This document shows, piece by piece, positions 1-11,760 of a DNA stretch of 47,368 bases. Made by a program: the position numbers and the translations under genes. Below the pieces are notes generated by a model. It ran no database searches, was not told the DNA's origin, and saw only the letters and a list, made by a program, of their open reading frames with translations. The stretch covers positions 1 through 47,368 of the forward strand of contig JAFGLN010000018.1 in NCBI GenBank assembly GCA_016928025.1, given 5' to 3'. Position 1 is the stretch's first letter. Each line of letters starts with the position of its first letter. This DNA is from Deltaproteobacteria bacterium. GTDB lineage: Bacteria; Desulfobacterota; Syntrophia; Syntrophales; JAFGHS01.

Positions 1-1221
1 CGCGTCCTGGGGGTTCTTTGATCCTTTGATCACGACGATAACGTCGTCAATATTTTTAAGCGCAATGATCAGGCCTTCGAGAATATGGGCCCGCTCGCGG
101 GCAACTCTCAGCTCATATTGGGTTCTTCGAGTAATCACATCTTTTCGAAAAGTTATGAAACTCTGGAGTATCTCTTTGAGGTTGAAAATCCGCGGCTGGC
201 CGTGATCGATGGCCAGCATGATGATCCCGAAAGTCGATTCCATCTGGGAATATTTATAGAGCTGATTGAGAATCACCGCCGATGATTCTTCCCGCTTCAA
301 GTCGATGACGATCCTGATGCCGTCACGGTCCGATTCATCACGCAGATCGGCGATGCCGGAGATTTTCTTGTCTTTGACCAAGTCCGATATTTTTTCAATG
401 AGATTCGCTTTATTAACCTGATAGGGCAGTTCGGTAACGATGATGCTTTCCCTGTCATTCCGGGCATTTCGCTCTACAATGGCCCGGGCGCGAAGGCGGA
501 TGATCCCGCGACCTGTTTTATAAGCGGAAACAATACCGTCCCGGCCGTTGATGAAACCGGCCGTGGGAAAATCGGGGCCCTGAATATAATGCATCATTTC
601 ATCGATGCTGATATCAGGATTCTCGATGAGTGCCTTAACCCCCTCGACAACTTCACCGAGATTGTGGGGCGGTATGTTGGTGGCAACGCCCACGGCAATG
701 CCGGCGGATCCGTTTAAGAGCAGAACGGGCATGCGGGCCGGCAAAACGAACGGTTCCTCCATGGTCTCATCGTAATTCGGAACGAAATCAACGGTATCTT
801 TTTCGAGATCGGTCAGGAGTTCTTCGGCAATCCTGGCCATCCGGATTTCGGTGTAACGCATGGCCGCCGGCGGGTCGCCATCGATGGAACCGAAGTTGCC
901 CTGACCATCGATTAAAGGATACCGCATGGAAAAATCCTGAGCCATTCTGACAATCGTGTCATAGGCCGCCGAATCGCCATGAGGATGAAATTTACCAATG
1001 ATATCGCCGACGATGCGGGCGGATTTCTTATAAGGCCGGTTCCACCGGTTGCCCATTTCATGCATGGAATACAATGTTCGGCGATGAACCGGCTTCAGAC
1101 CGTCCTGCACGTTGGGAAGGGCCCTCTGGATAATGACGCTCATGGCATAATCCATGTAGGACTGCTTCATTTCATCTTCTATATTAATGGAAATGTTTCT
1201 CTGAAACAGCATCTGGTCCAT
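1..1221 (-). CDS. gyrA: DNA gyrase subunit A, N-terminal 407 codons (3' end outside window)
   Basis: This is the breakage-reunion subunit of DNA gyrase, which with GyrB introduces negative supercoils. The start ATG at 1219-1221 lies behind an AGGAG ribosome site. The protein opens [18 protein letters not shown] and carries the catalytic tyrosine (about Y123) in AAMRYTEIR. The quinolone-determining stretch [15 protein letters not shown] keeps Ser at about 84 and Asp at about 88, the drug-sensitive residues of the E. coli enzyme. The frame is open to base 1, so the C-terminal beta-pinwheel domain is not in view. It follows gyrB on the same strand after a 153-bp gap. Confidence 0.97.
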   Translation of the reverse strand, partial: MDQMLFQRNISINIEDEMKQSYMDYAMSVIIQRALPNVQDGLKPVHRRTLYSMHEMGNRWNRPYKKSARIVGDIIGKFHPHGDSAAYDTIVRMAQDFSMRYPLIDGQGNFGSIDGDPPAAMRYTEIRMARIAEELLTDLEKDTVDFVPNYDETMEEPFVLPARMPVLLLNGSAGIAVGVATNIPPHNLGEVVEGVKALIENPDISIDEMMHYIQGPDFPTAGFINGRDGIVSAYKTGRGIIRLRARAIVERNARNDRESIIVTELPYQVNKANLIEKISDLVKDKKISGIADLRDESDRDGIRIVIDLKREESSAVILNQLYKYSQMESTFGIIMLAIDHGQPRIFNLKEILQSFITFRKDVITRRTQYELRVARERAHILEGLIIALKNIDDVIVVIKGSKNPQDA

Positions 1222-1374
1222 AAAATTTTTCTATTCTCCTTTATTGAATACGCGGTCCATGGTTCATTTCCTTAAGATCCTGCAGGAACGGCTAATCAGC
1301 ATATTGCCGAAATGCCGATACGGATTGTCATAACAATAAATTAAAAGATTTTCTATATCTGTGAGGTTGAATGC

Positions 1375-3801
<2,427 letters not shown>

Positions 3802-4920
3802 TTAAATCTGCAACGGCATTACAATACATAGATAACGGTCATTACCCACCGGCTTTACAATACAGGGTTTTTTATCATGGCCGATTTCCAGTAAGACGTC
3901 TTTCTCATCAATAACCTCTATGGCATCGATGATGTATTTAACATTGAACGCTATGTCCATATCATTATCATGGTAAACGATATCAATCTCATCGCGCGCT
4001 TCACCAATGTCGGGATTCGTCGAAGTCAGGATCATCTTATCCTTCTTGAAGCTTATCACAACGCTGCTGTACTGATCACTGGAAATCACATACATCCGTC
4101 TCAGAGCATGTAACACGGCGTCTTTATCAAAATGGATCATCGTTTCGGTTTCCGCTGGAATGACGCGCCGGTAGTCCGGATACTCCGCGTCAATTAATCG
4201 GATCTTGAGAATGGAACGATTGGCCTTCACCACAAACATACCACCCTGAACGCCGATTCCGACCTCCTCTTCCTCATCCTCCACAAATTTTCTGAGTTCC
4301 CCCAACCCTTTACGCGGTATAACGACGCCCTTTTCCAGATTCAAGAAATCGCTCGAATCCTTCTCCATATAGGCCATTGCCAACCGATGACCATCTGTTG
4401 CCACCATCTTTACTTTCTGTTTATTACCGACATTATCCGTCTCCAACAAAACGCCATTGAGATTTTTCCTGATTTCATCCGTCGACATGGCAAAAGATGT
4501 TTTACTAATCAGCTCTTTTAACAATTTTCCGTTAATATTGAATAAGTTACCGTCCAGATTGCCGGCAATAGCAGGAAAATCCTCAGCCGATAGACCGGAA
4601 ATTCGATAGTTGGATTTAAGACAACTCAACATGGCCATGTTATTTTCATTCACGCTGAAATGAACATCCTCTCCCTGCATTTCCCGAACCATCTCGTAGA
4701 GTTTTCTAGCGGAAACGGTTATTTCCCCCTCTTTAATCATCTCCGCTTCATAGTCGGCAATAAGACTGATCTCTCTGTCTGATGCAATAATTGTTATTTT
4801 ATCGACATCCGTTTTGATCAAAATATTATTGAGAATCGGCATGGTTGTTTTTTTCTCAACAATTCCCAGGGTTCGTTGAATACCATTTAGAAAGGTTTCC
4901 CGTTTTATGTTGAAGTCCAT
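3802..4920 (-). CDS. dnaN: DNA polymerase III beta subunit (sliding clamp)
   Basis: This is the ring-shaped processivity clamp of the replicative polymerase, 372 residues, the normal family length. The N-terminus MDFNIKRETFLNGIQRTLGI, the internal MVATDGHRLAMAYM (the conserved DGHRLA motif) and the C-terminal YLCIVMPLQI (the family's VMPMRL-type end) identify it. An AAAGGA ribosome site precedes the ATG. It sits between dnaA (157-bp AT-rich gap) and gyrB (21-bp gap), in the standard dnaA-dnaN order. Confidence 0.98.
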   Translation of the reverse strand: MDFNIKRETFLNGIQRTLGIVEKKTTMPILNNILIKTDVDKITIIASDREISLIADYEAEMIKEGEITVSARKLYEMVREMQGEDVHFSVNENNMAMLSCLKSNYRISGLSAEDFPAIAGNLDGNLFNINGKLLKELISKTSFAMSTDEIRKNLNGVLLETDNVGNKQKVKMVATDGHRLAMAYMEKDSSDFLNLEKGVVIPRKGLGELRKFVEDEEEEVGIGVQGGMFVVKANRSILKIRLIDAEYPDYRRVIPAETETMIHFDKDAVLHALRRMYVISSDQYSSVVISFKKDKMILTSTNPDIGEARDEIDIVYHDNDMDIAFNVKYIIDAIEVIDEKDVLLEIGHDKKPCIVKPVGNDRYLCIVMPLQI

Positions 4921-5077
4921 TTTTTATCCTTTCTTTTGGCTTTTTTAATTTATTTTATATTTATATAAAATAAGAAGTAATAATAGTGACTGTTGACATC
5001 AAGACCTTTTAAATATTTACATAATGATATTGAATCATTAATCATTGAATAGGTTGTTTATACGTTTAGGAATACGG
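4921..5077. other. AT-rich dnaA-dnaN intergenic region, possible origin or promoter region
   Basis: These 157 bases are strongly AT-rich (roughly three quarters A+T) with runs such as TTTATTTTATATTTATATAAAA. They separate dnaA from dnaN, a position where many bacteria carry oriC or a DNA unwinding element. No clear cluster of TTATNCACA boxes was found here by eye, so an origin assignment is only a possibility; it may simply carry the dnaN promoter. Confidence 0.35.
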
Positions 5078-6427
5078 TTATGTATTTTTCAAACTTTCCT
5101 CAATATTTTCAACTGTTTGCCGTAATTTTTCATCTGTTGACAATAGCCGCTTCATTTTATTGTTGGCATAAATAACGGTCGAATGATCTCGACCCCCGAT
5201 TTTTTCGCCGATATCCGGGAAGGAGGCATTCGTTAACTTTCTCGCCAGATACATAACAATCTGCCGAGAAAGAACAAGGTTCTTGTTTTTCTTTTGTGAT
5301 TTAACATCCGCCAGCTTGAGCCCGAATTTACTCGTGACGACTTTCATGATCTCTTCAATGGTTATTTCTTCTTTTTCATTTTGTTTGATAATCTTTTTCA
5401 AGACCTCTTTGACAAGTTCCAAATTGATCTCTCGATTCGTTAAAGAGGCGTAAGCACTTATTCGAACGAGAAAACCCTCCAACTCTCTGATATTCGATTC
5501 AGCACTCAAGGCGATGAAATGCGATACATTTTGTGGGAGAAAGACGTTATTTTCCTGAGCTTTCTTTTCAATGATCGCCATTTTTGTTTCCACTTCGGGC
5601 GGTTGTATATCCGCAATCAGTCCCCATTCGAATCTTGATCGTAGGCGACTTTCGAGATTCGGGATATCTTTTGGGAATTTATCGCTCGTCACGACGATTT
5701 GTCTTCCCGAGTCGTGGAGGGTATTAAACGTATGAAAAAATTCTTCCTGAGTTCTCTCCTTCCCGGCAATGAACTGAATGTCATCAATCAAAAGACAGTC
5801 GATATTTCTGTATTTTTCTCTAAATTGAGGCATCTTGTCATAGCGGATCGAATTGATCAGCTCATTCATAAATTCTTCCGCCGATACATAAACGACATTC
5901 ATAGACTGATAAAGCGAGAGGGTCTTTAGACCGATGGCATTGAGTAGATGTGTTTTTCCCAAACCAACCCCCCCGTAAATAAACAGCGGATTGTAATTCT
6001 TTGCCGGTTGTTCGGCAACGGCAACAGCTGCTGCATGGGCAAATTGATTGCATGACCCGACAACAAATCGCTCAAAACTGTAATGACTGTTCAGAGTGGG
6101 TTGTAATCTCATTCGGTTTGCATTGGCCTCTTTAGGGGGCAGGCTACGTTTTTCAACCGGATCCGATGCCGTGTGATTTTTTCCGGTTTCGGTATTAACA
6201 CTGAAATTAACACTGAAATCGACCCTGGTTACAGTATTCAAAGAATCTCTGATTATGGATAAATAGTTTTCCATAATCCAGTCTTTAAAGAACTTGTTGG
6301 GAACGGAAAAGTTAATATTGTTACCCTCAATGGAGACAATTTTTATGGGCCGTATCCATGTCTCAAAATTCTGCTGGCTAATCTTATCCTTAATGATATT
6401 AGTGCTTTTTTCCCAAATAATATCCAA
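5078..6427 (-). CDS. dnaA: chromosomal replication initiator DnaA
   Basis: This AAA+ protein binds DnaA boxes and opens the origin. Domain I reads LDIIWEKSTNIIKDKISQQ. Walker A GGVGLGKTH lies near residue 155, Walker B is LLIDDIQF, and the C-terminal DNA-binding signature is GGRDHSTVIYANNK. I chose the TTG at 6425-6427 because AAGGTG sits 7 bases upstream and domain I then begins at its usual place (449 residues). An in-frame TTG at 6455-6457 would add ten atypical residues (IILFIRCLG) and lies inside a palindrome. The gene follows parB in the same direction. Confidence 0.96.
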   Translation of the reverse strand: MDIIWEKSTNIIKDKISQQNFETWIRPIKIVSIEGNNINFSVPNKFFKDWIMENYLSIIRDSLNTVTRVDFSVNFSVNTETGKNHTASDPVEKRSLPPKEANANRMRLQPTLNSHYSFERFVVGSCNQFAHAAAVAVAEQPAKNYNPLFIYGGVGLGKTHLLNAIGLKTLSLYQSMNVVYVSAEEFMNELINSIRYDKMPQFREKYRNIDCLLIDDIQFIAGKERTQEEFFHTFNTLHDSGRQIVVTSDKFPKDIPNLESRLRSRFEWGLIADIQPPEVETKMAIIEKKAQENNVFLPQNVSHFIALSAESNIRELEGFLVRISAYASLTNREINLELVKEVLKKIIKQNEKEEITIEEIMKVVTSKFGLKLADVKSQKKNKNLVLSRQIVMYLARKLTNASFPDIGEKIGGRDHSTVIYANNKMKRLLSTDEKLRQTVENIEESLKNT

Positions 6428-6450
6428 ACCCAGACACCTTATAAACAAGA

Positions 6451-6470
6451 TTATCAACAGGTGTTGATAA
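6451..6470. promoter_or_regulatory. Inverted pair of DnaA-box-like 9-mers in front of dnaA
   Basis: The sequence is TTATCAACA, then GG, then TGTTGATAA: a perfect 9-bp inverted repeat. Each arm differs by one base from the DnaA box TTATCCACA. It lies in the short parB-dnaA gap, 24-43 bases upstream of the preferred dnaA start. By position it could be a DnaA autoregulatory site or an mRNA leader hairpin. The function is inferred, the symmetry is seen. Confidence 0.5.
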
Positions 6471-6483
6471 CCACGAGATAGAT

Positions 6484-7341
6484 CTAATCTCTTGTTCCAT
6501 TGAGCAGTATGTTGACCAGTCTACCCAACTCCTCATTCCCTTTATATTTTATGTTCAAAGAACCGGAATTACGCGAATGATTTATGGTGATTTTTGTCAT
6601 CAGACGAGAAGACAGCGTTTTTTCCAAATCCATGATATAGGAATCTTTTTTCGGCGCTTTTTGATCCTCTTTTCCTTTTTTAAAATTAACGACGGCCTTT
6701 TCCGTTTCTCTGACGCTTAACCCTCTTTTTATAATCATTTCCAGCAATTTTAATTGTTCAGCCGAGGAATTCAACGCCAGGAGCGAACGAGCATGGCCTG
6801 CTGTAATGGTCTTATCCATGATGGCCTGTTTCGCCTCTGTCGGCAGTTTGAGGAGACGGATTGTATTGGTGATCGTCGAGCGATCTTTTCCCACTATCGC
6901 CGATATCTCTTCCTGGGAACGGCCGAATTTTTCTGTCAGTGTTTGATAGGCGTTGGCTTCCTCAATGGGGTTTAGAGATTCACGCTGGATGTTTTCCACC
7001 AGAGAGAGTTGAGCGACATCCATATCTTCCGCCTCCCGGACGACAACCGGGACATCCCTGATGCCGGCCTGCTGGGCCGCTCTCCAGCGGCGTTCCCCCG
7101 CGATAATTTCATATCCTTTACCTGCTTTCCGGACGACAATCGGCTGAATAATACCGCTTTTTTTAATGGATTCAACAAGTTGCCTCTGATCGGCATCATT
7201 AAAATCTTTGCGCGGTTGATATCGATTTGGAAAAAGCTCTTCGATCCCGCACATGATAAAAGCCGGTTTATTGCCTTCATCTTCAAGCAGGTCGGGGAAC
7301 ATAGCGCCGAGTCCCCGTCCGAGTGTATTTTTTGGAGGCAT
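6484..7341 (-). CDS. parB: chromosome partitioning protein ParB (Spo0J)
   Basis: ParB is a CTP-dependent DNA clamp that loads at parS and works with ParA in chromosome segregation. The 285-residue protein begins MPPKNTLGRGLGAMFPD. It has the ParB/Srx region with GERRWRAAQQAG and the box LSLVENIQRESLNPIEEA, then an HTH region (SQEEISAIVGKDRSTITN) and a short C-terminal dimerization part. Its ATG directly follows the parA stop (TAGATG), so translation is coupled. No canonical parS palindrome was found in the window. Confidence 0.97.
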   Translation of the reverse strand: MPPKNTLGRGLGAMFPDLLEDEGNKPAFIMCGIEELFPNRYQPRKDFNDADQRQLVESIKKSGIIQPIVVRKAGKGYEIIAGERRWRAAQQAGIRDVPVVVREAEDMDVAQLSLVENIQRESLNPIEEANAYQTLTEKFGRSQEEISAIVGKDRSTITNTIRLLKLPTEAKQAIMDKTITAGHARSLLALNSSAEQLKLLEMIIKRGLSVRETEKAVVNFKKGKEDQKAPKKDSYIMDLEKTLSSRLMTKITINHSRNSGSLNIKYKGNEELGRLVNILLNGTRD

Positions 7342-8112
7342 CTATATTCTCCCGTTTGTCAGTATTTCCTGGGCAAATTCCATATAAGCCATGGCCCCTC
7401 TTGACTTAATATCATATAAAATAATGGGAAGCCCATGGCTCGGGCTTTCCGATAGTCTCACGTTTCGCGGGATCATGGTCTTGAAAACCTTATCGCCGAA
7501 GTGCTTTCGAACGTCTTCACTTACCCGGTGAGACAGTAAGTTCCTCGTGTCGAACATGGTCAAAAGTATCCCGCCGAGCGTCAGCGTCGGATTCAGTCTT
7601 GACTTGACCAAACGCAGCGTATGGAGAAGATAGCCCAGGCCCTCCATGGCAAAATATTCGCACTGCAGCGGGACAATGAGATAATCCGAAGCGACCAGGG
7701 CATTGACCGTTAAAAAACCCAACGACGGCGGACAATCGATAATAATAAAATTATATTCAGAATCAATGGATTTTAATAAATACCTTAATTTTTTTTCTCT
7801 TTCTTCCAGATGGATGAACTCAACTTCGATGCCGATCAGATCCTGATTGGCCGGCACGATATCCAGATGGGGGATCTGGGTATTGACGATAACCTCCTTC
7901 AAAGGCAAATTACCGCAGAGGGTGTGATAAAGATTTTTCGTCTTGATGACATCCCGGTCTATCCCCATGCCGCTGCTGGCATTGCCTTGAGAATCGCAAT
8001 CAATCAGGAGGGTTTTTTTTTCCGCCGTTGCCAGAGACGCCGACAAATTGATTGCCGTGGTTGTTTTTCCTACGCCCCCTTTCTGATTGGCGATACAAAT
8101 GATTTTATTCAT
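7342..8112 (-). CDS. parA: chromosome partitioning ATPase ParA (Soj)
   Basis: This is a deviant-Walker ATPase that drives ParB-parS movement over the nucleoid. The 256-residue protein starts MNKIICIANQKGGVGKTTTA, with the deviant Walker A KGGVGKTT, then LLIDCDSQGNASSGMG (Walker A') and IIIDCPPSLG (Walker B). The length is typical of chromosomal Soj-type ParA without an N-terminal HTH. It lies between rsmG and parB on the same strand. Confidence 0.97.
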   Translation of the reverse strand: MNKIICIANQKGGVGKTTTAINLSASLATAEKKTLLIDCDSQGNASSGMGIDRDVIKTKNLYHTLCGNLPLKEVIVNTQIPHLDIVPANQDLIGIEVEFIHLEEREKKLRYLLKSIDSEYNFIIIDCPPSLGFLTVNALVASDYLIVPLQCEYFAMEGLGYLLHTLRLVKSRLNPTLTLGGILLTMFDTRNLLSHRVSEDVRKHFGDKVFKTMIPRNVRLSESPSHGLPIILYDIKSRGAMAYMEFAQEILTNGRI

Positions 8113-8198
8113 GATTTATTGAATGACTTCCGATTTTTACTTTGTGGAAATTGTGAGTCACGCTACCACAAAATCAGTATAATGAGAAGGGATATTTT
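8113..8198. other. rsmG-parA spacer with a 7-bp inverted repeat
   Basis: The 86-bp spacer contains TTTGTGG and CCACAAA separated by about 17 bases, with the small palindrome GTGAGTCAC between them. TTTGTGGAAAT partly resembles a reversed DnaA box. It does not match the parS consensus. It may be an origin or promoter element; no firm function can be given. Confidence 0.25.
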
Positions 8199-8879
8199 TT
8201 ACCGGTTTACGGATTGTAAGACCCTTTTATATATAACGATTTTACGATTAGCGCTCATGATCGGCAGCTTCAGGTCGTGAGACCCATGAAAAACCATCCC
8301 GACCGCCGTTGCCGCCTCCGCGGATTCTTTTAATTCCTTCGTAATTTCGGGACCTTTCATGGCAATCACCCTGCCGTTTCCGACCAGAAAAAAAGAACTT
8401 ATCCTTATCAGTTCCGGCAGTTTCAAAGAGGCCCGGGAGACAACGATGTCGAACGTATGTAAATGGGACTCATCCGTGACGAAATCTTCCACTCTTTTGT
8501 GAATAATGTGAAGACCTTCAAGCCTGAGCCGGCGGCGAAGATGCTTCAGAAACGATACCCTCTTTCGGGATGCCTCCAAAAGAAAAACCTCCAGCGTATT
8601 CATGGCTATTTTTATAGGAATCCCTGGAAATCCTGCTCCGGACCCGATGTCAAGGAGCCTGCCCGCTGGTGTTTTGATCAATGGTAGCAGCGTCAAGGAA
8701 TCGATAAAATGTTTCATCCAGATATCGTCTCTTGTTTTGACGGAAACGAGATTCATCTTTTCATTCCAGACCAGCAATTCTTCGCAATAAAGATTAAAAA
8801 GATTACGTTCCTTCTCGCCGATCGTAATACCGATCTCAGCGGCAGCCTGAATATATTTGTCAAGGACCTTTCGTTCCAT
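8199..8879 (-). CDS. rsmG: 16S rRNA (guanine-N7) methyltransferase RsmG (GidB)
   Basis: RsmG methylates G527 of 16S rRNA using S-adenosylmethionine. The SAM-binding motif LLDIGSGAGFPGIPIKIA is clear, preceded by the typical ELLVWNEKMNLVSVK and followed by FLLEASRKRVSFLKHL. I take ATG at 8877-8879 (MERKVLDKYIQ, 226 residues). An upstream in-frame TTG at 8918 would add 13 residues and overlap the divergent gene. rsmG-parA-parB-dnaA is a common order near bacterial origins. Confidence 0.93.
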   Translation of the reverse strand: MERKVLDKYIQAAAEIGITIGEKERNLFNLYCEELLVWNEKMNLVSVKTRDDIWMKHFIDSLTLLPLIKTPAGRLLDIGSGAGFPGIPIKIAMNTLEVFLLEASRKRVSFLKHLRRRLRLEGLHIIHKRVEDFVTDESHLHTFDIVVSRASLKLPELIRISSFFLVGNGRVIAMKGPEITKELKESAEAATAVGMVFHGSHDLKLPIMSANRKIVIYKRVLQSVNR

Positions 8880-8917
8880 GGTGATCCGGACGGTATCAGA
8901 ATGGATGTAGCGAGGCA

Positions 8918-9718
8918 ATGAAAAAAATGGTAGAAGATCGGATGACGATTTCAGGGAGCAGAAAGACTTTGACCGATTGCATGGAGACGGCCGTTAAATC
9001 TGAAAACATCACCATTGTTCTGCAGGGTCCCAAATATCCGGGGAATGTCGGCTCTATTGCCCGGACGGCAAAAAATATGGACATTCATCAAATTTATATC
9101 GTTCGTGATGAACCGCTGGTATTTGAAGACATGCAGCAGATGGCCACCCATTTTGCCGCCGATCTCATCGAGAACATTCGCTATTTTGAGTCCTTGGAAG
9201 AGGCCTTGGCCGGATTTCAATATATCATTGGAACGACCGCCAGAAAGGGTCGAGCCAGAGGTCCTTTGATCGGTCCTAAAGAAGCGGCAGGTCGTATCGT
9301 GGATATTTCTCAGCAAAATAAGGTGGCTCTACTTTTCGGTCCTGAAGATACGGGACTTTCCAACGACGATCTCCGCTACTGCCATGCCATGGTCACCATC
9401 CCGACATCCCCGAAATTCAAATCCCTCAATCTGTCCCATGCCGCCACGATCCTGTGTTATGAAATATTTGTCGCCCGCCTGCCTGTTGCAGAAAAATTTG
9501 CCCCCCGGTTGGCCCAATTGTCGGAACTGGAGGGCATGTATGAACAGTTGAAGGCATTGCTGATGAAAATCGGCTTTCTCAATCCGGAGAATCCCGACTA
9601 TTGGATGATGCACCTGCGCCACCTGTTTGCCAGGACGCATCTTTATTCAAAAGAGGTCAAAATTATCCGGGGCATTTGCCGTCAGATCGAATGGTATGCC
9701 CAAAACAAAAAGACTTGA
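8918..9718 (+). CDS. TrmJ-like SPOUT RNA 2'-O-methyltransferase
   Basis: This is a SpoU/TrmH-superfamily (SPOUT) RNA methyltransferase, 266 residues, most similar in layout to TrmJ, which methylates the ribose at tRNA position 32. The three SPOUT motifs are visible: PKYPGNVGSIARTAKNM (motif 1), ALLFGPEDTGLSNDDL (motif 2) and SLNLSHAATILCYEIF (motif 3, with the trefoil knot). A shorter start at 8927 is equally possible; GAGG lies 10 bases before it and only 2 bases before 8918. The gene is divergent from rsmG, and the switch in strand occurs in the 38 bases between them. The exact RNA target is inferred from family only. Confidence 0.85.
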   Translation: MKKMVEDRMTISGSRKTLTDCMETAVKSENITIVLQGPKYPGNVGSIARTAKNMDIHQIYIVRDEPLVFEDMQQMATHFAADLIENIRYFESLEEALAGFQYIIGTTARKGRARGPLIGPKEAAGRIVDISQQNKVALLFGPEDTGLSNDDLRYCHAMVTIPTSPKFKSLNLSHAATILCYEIFVARLPVAEKFAPRLAQLSELEGMYEQLKALLMKIGFLNPENPDYWMMHLRHLFARTHLYSKEVKIIRGICRQIEWYAQNKKT

Positions 9719-9770
9719 CTTTGCGGGAAGCGGCACTTATGAAGTTGAAAAAAATAAGGGGGTTACTGCG

Positions 9771-10928
9771 ATGATTAAACCATTTTCGTTTACCGGGGCA
9801 AAAAAAATTGTTTTTGGATCTGGCGCGTTTACAACATTGACGGAACATCTGTCGGAAATGCAAGTAAAGCGTCCATTGATCGTCATCGATAGGATGTTTT
9901 CCAAAACGGGTTTTAAAGATAAAATTACGGATGCGATGGGCAAGAGTGGAAATAAAGCAACAATCTTCGATGCGGTTGAAGCGGAACCGAGAATTGAGTT
10001 GGCCGATAAAGGCGCCGCCATGGCTGCGAAAGGAAAATGTGACGGCGTCATCGGCATCGGCGGCGGAAGTGCCATGGACTGCGCCAAGGCCATTGCCGTC
10101 CTCGCCGCCAACAAGGGCAAGGCGGTCGATTACCTCGGTTTGAACAATGTCCCCGGGCCGGGACTGCCGACCATCATGATTCCCACCACCGCCGGGACAG
10201 GGAGCGAAGTCACCTTTACGGCCGTTTTTATCCGGAAGGATTTAAAGAAGAAAGAAGGAATGAACAGCCCGTATCTGTATCCCGACCTGGCCCTTCTCGA
10301 TCCGGAGCTGACATTGACGCTTCCCCCTCAGCCGACGGCGACAACAGGCCTCGACGCCCTTTGCCACGCTATTGAATCGTACACATCCATCAATTCGTCG
10401 CCGTACAGTGAGATGGTGTCTCTGGAGGCAATCCAGTTGATCGCCGAGAATCTCAGAACTTGCGTTCATGACGGAAGCAATCTGGAGGCCCGGGAAAATA
10501 TGCTACTCGGCAGTCTTTTCGCCGGTCTGGGACTGGCCAATGCGGGCGTGACGGCCGTTCATTCCCTGTCCTATCCTCTGGGCGGTATGTACGGGGTGCC
10601 TCACGGTCTGGCCAATACGGTCCTTCTGCCCGCCGTCATGATGTATAATCTCCCCGGGGCCCTCGAAAAGTTCGCCGTTGTGGCCGAGGCCATGGGGGAA
10701 GTGGTGGATGATCTGCCGTTGCGGGAATCGGCCTATCTGGCTGTCAAAGCTGTGGAATCTCTGATCGAAGATTGCGGCGTCTACGAATCGTTGAAGGATT
10801 TCGGCGTCAAGGAAAAAGATTTTCCGGCCTTGGCGGACGTGGCCCTGACCGTGTCCAGACCGCTGCAGAACAATCCCCGCAGTCTGACCAAGGAAGATGC
10901 CATTGAGATCTATAAACAGGCCTTCTGA
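9771..10928 (+). CDS. iron-containing alcohol dehydrogenase
   Basis: This is a group III (Fe-dependent) NAD(P)H alcohol dehydrogenase of 385 residues. The Rossmann part has GIGGGSAMDCAKAIA (about residues 95-109) and IPTTAGTGSEVT (137-148). The metal site residues are visible: D195 and H199 in TTGLDALCHAIE, H264 in AVHSLSYPLGG and H278 in GVPHGLAN. The start at 9771 has AAGGGGG 8 bases upstream and yields the usual MIKPFSFTGAKKIVFGSG opening. It follows the methyltransferase by 52 bp. Substrate is unknown; related enzymes act on butanol, propanediol, lactaldehyde or 4-hydroxybutyrate. Confidence 0.93.
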   Translation: MIKPFSFTGAKKIVFGSGAFTTLTEHLSEMQVKRPLIVIDRMFSKTGFKDKITDAMGKSGNKATIFDAVEAEPRIELADKGAAMAAKGKCDGVIGIGGGSAMDCAKAIAVLAANKGKAVDYLGLNNVPGPGLPTIMIPTTAGTGSEVTFTAVFIRKDLKKKEGMNSPYLYPDLALLDPELTLTLPPQPTATTGLDALCHAIESYTSINSSPYSEMVSLEAIQLIAENLRTCVHDGSNLEARENMLLGSLFAGLGLANAGVTAVHSLSYPLGGMYGVPHGLANTVLLPAVMMYNLPGALEKFAVVAEAMGEVVDDLPLRESAYLAVKAVESLIEDCGVYESLKDFGVKEKDFPALADVALTVSRPLQNNPRSLTKEDAIEIYKQAF

Positions 10929-11224
10929 GCCGACACGGACTCCATCTTCGAACTGCGCCGGGAATTTGGCTTCGGGATCATTACGGCCCTGATCAGGATC
11001 GAAGGAAAACCTAAACGATTGCAATTTCAAATTTCGACCATATTTGGTGTTTTACGCGCCACATATGGTACCTGCGTGGACGGAGAGACCATAACATTTC
11101 ACGATTAAACGGTTTTTTTCTTTCAGGTCATGGCACCGGACTTGCTGATGACGTCGGCAAGATCCATGGCAATAGGTGGTCATTTGATGAAAGGATTTTT
11201 TTATAAATTTGAGGAGGGCACACG
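10929..11224. other. Intergenic region, no recognised element
   Basis: These 296 bases separate the alcohol dehydrogenase from the next gene. I see no convincing coding frame, RNA gene or terminator. GAGGAGGG near the end is the ribosome site of the following gene. Confidence 0.5.
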
Positions 11225-11746
11225 ATGAAAGAAGTACCTGATTATGAAAAGTATCCGGTGAGTGAAGAAGAAATGGGGAAACGCTATAGAAACTGGACCA
11301 TGTCTCTGGCCAGACAGATGGTGACCTTGTATCAGGTCGGCAAAGAGGTCGGCGGCGAAAAGTTTGTTGAGAGGTTGAAGGAAGTCTATCGGGAACAAGG
11401 CAGGAATGATGCTTACATGTGGATGAAGCTCTCCGGCAGCAAACCCGAAGATTTCAAGGATTGCCTGGGGCTTCCCAGACTTCAGGATTTCATTGATGAC
11501 AGCTTTGCCAATTTCTGGAACGGGTATGTGGAGAACACCCCCCAGGCTTTTGAAAAGGAACTCAATACTTGTCCGCTGACCAAAATATGGTCGAAAGAAC
11601 CCGATCTGTGCGCCGTGCTTTTGCGGGAAAATTTTGCAGGCGTGCTGGAGACACTGAACCCAAAATTCAAATCCGATGGCTTCTCGAAATTGCTTGTATG
11701 GGGTGACAAGTGCTGTCGTTTCAGAATTGAGCTGGAGGATGAGTGA
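11225..11746 (+). CDS. L-2-amino-thiazoline-4-carboxylic acid hydrolase-like protein
   Basis: This is a 173-residue soluble protein behind a strong GAGGAGGG ribosome site. The C-terminal half has two cysteines in WGDKCCRFRIEL, and the central part WNGYVENTPQAFEKELNTCP resembles the small ATC-hydrolase-like family (PF14196). Most members of that family in anaerobes have no known substrate. No signal peptide or membrane segment is visible. It is the last gene before a 430-bp gap and the uronate operon, and no functional link to either side is evident. The family call is from memory of the motif and should be treated as tentative. Confidence 0.55.
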   Translation: MKEVPDYEKYPVSEEEMGKRYRNWTMSLARQMVTLYQVGKEVGGEKFVERLKEVYREQGRNDAYMWMKLSGSKPEDFKDCLGLPRLQDFIDDSFANFWNGYVENTPQAFEKELNTCPLTKIWSKEPDLCAVLLRENFAGVLETLNPKFKSDGFSKLLVWGDKCCRFRIELEDE

Positions 11747-11760
11747 AAACGGACCAAAAC

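Noticed and set aside
8113-8198. Possible parS site near parAB
   Set aside because: GTGAGTCAC and the TTTGTGG/CCACAAA repeat do not match the 16-bp parS consensus; no other match was seen in the window.
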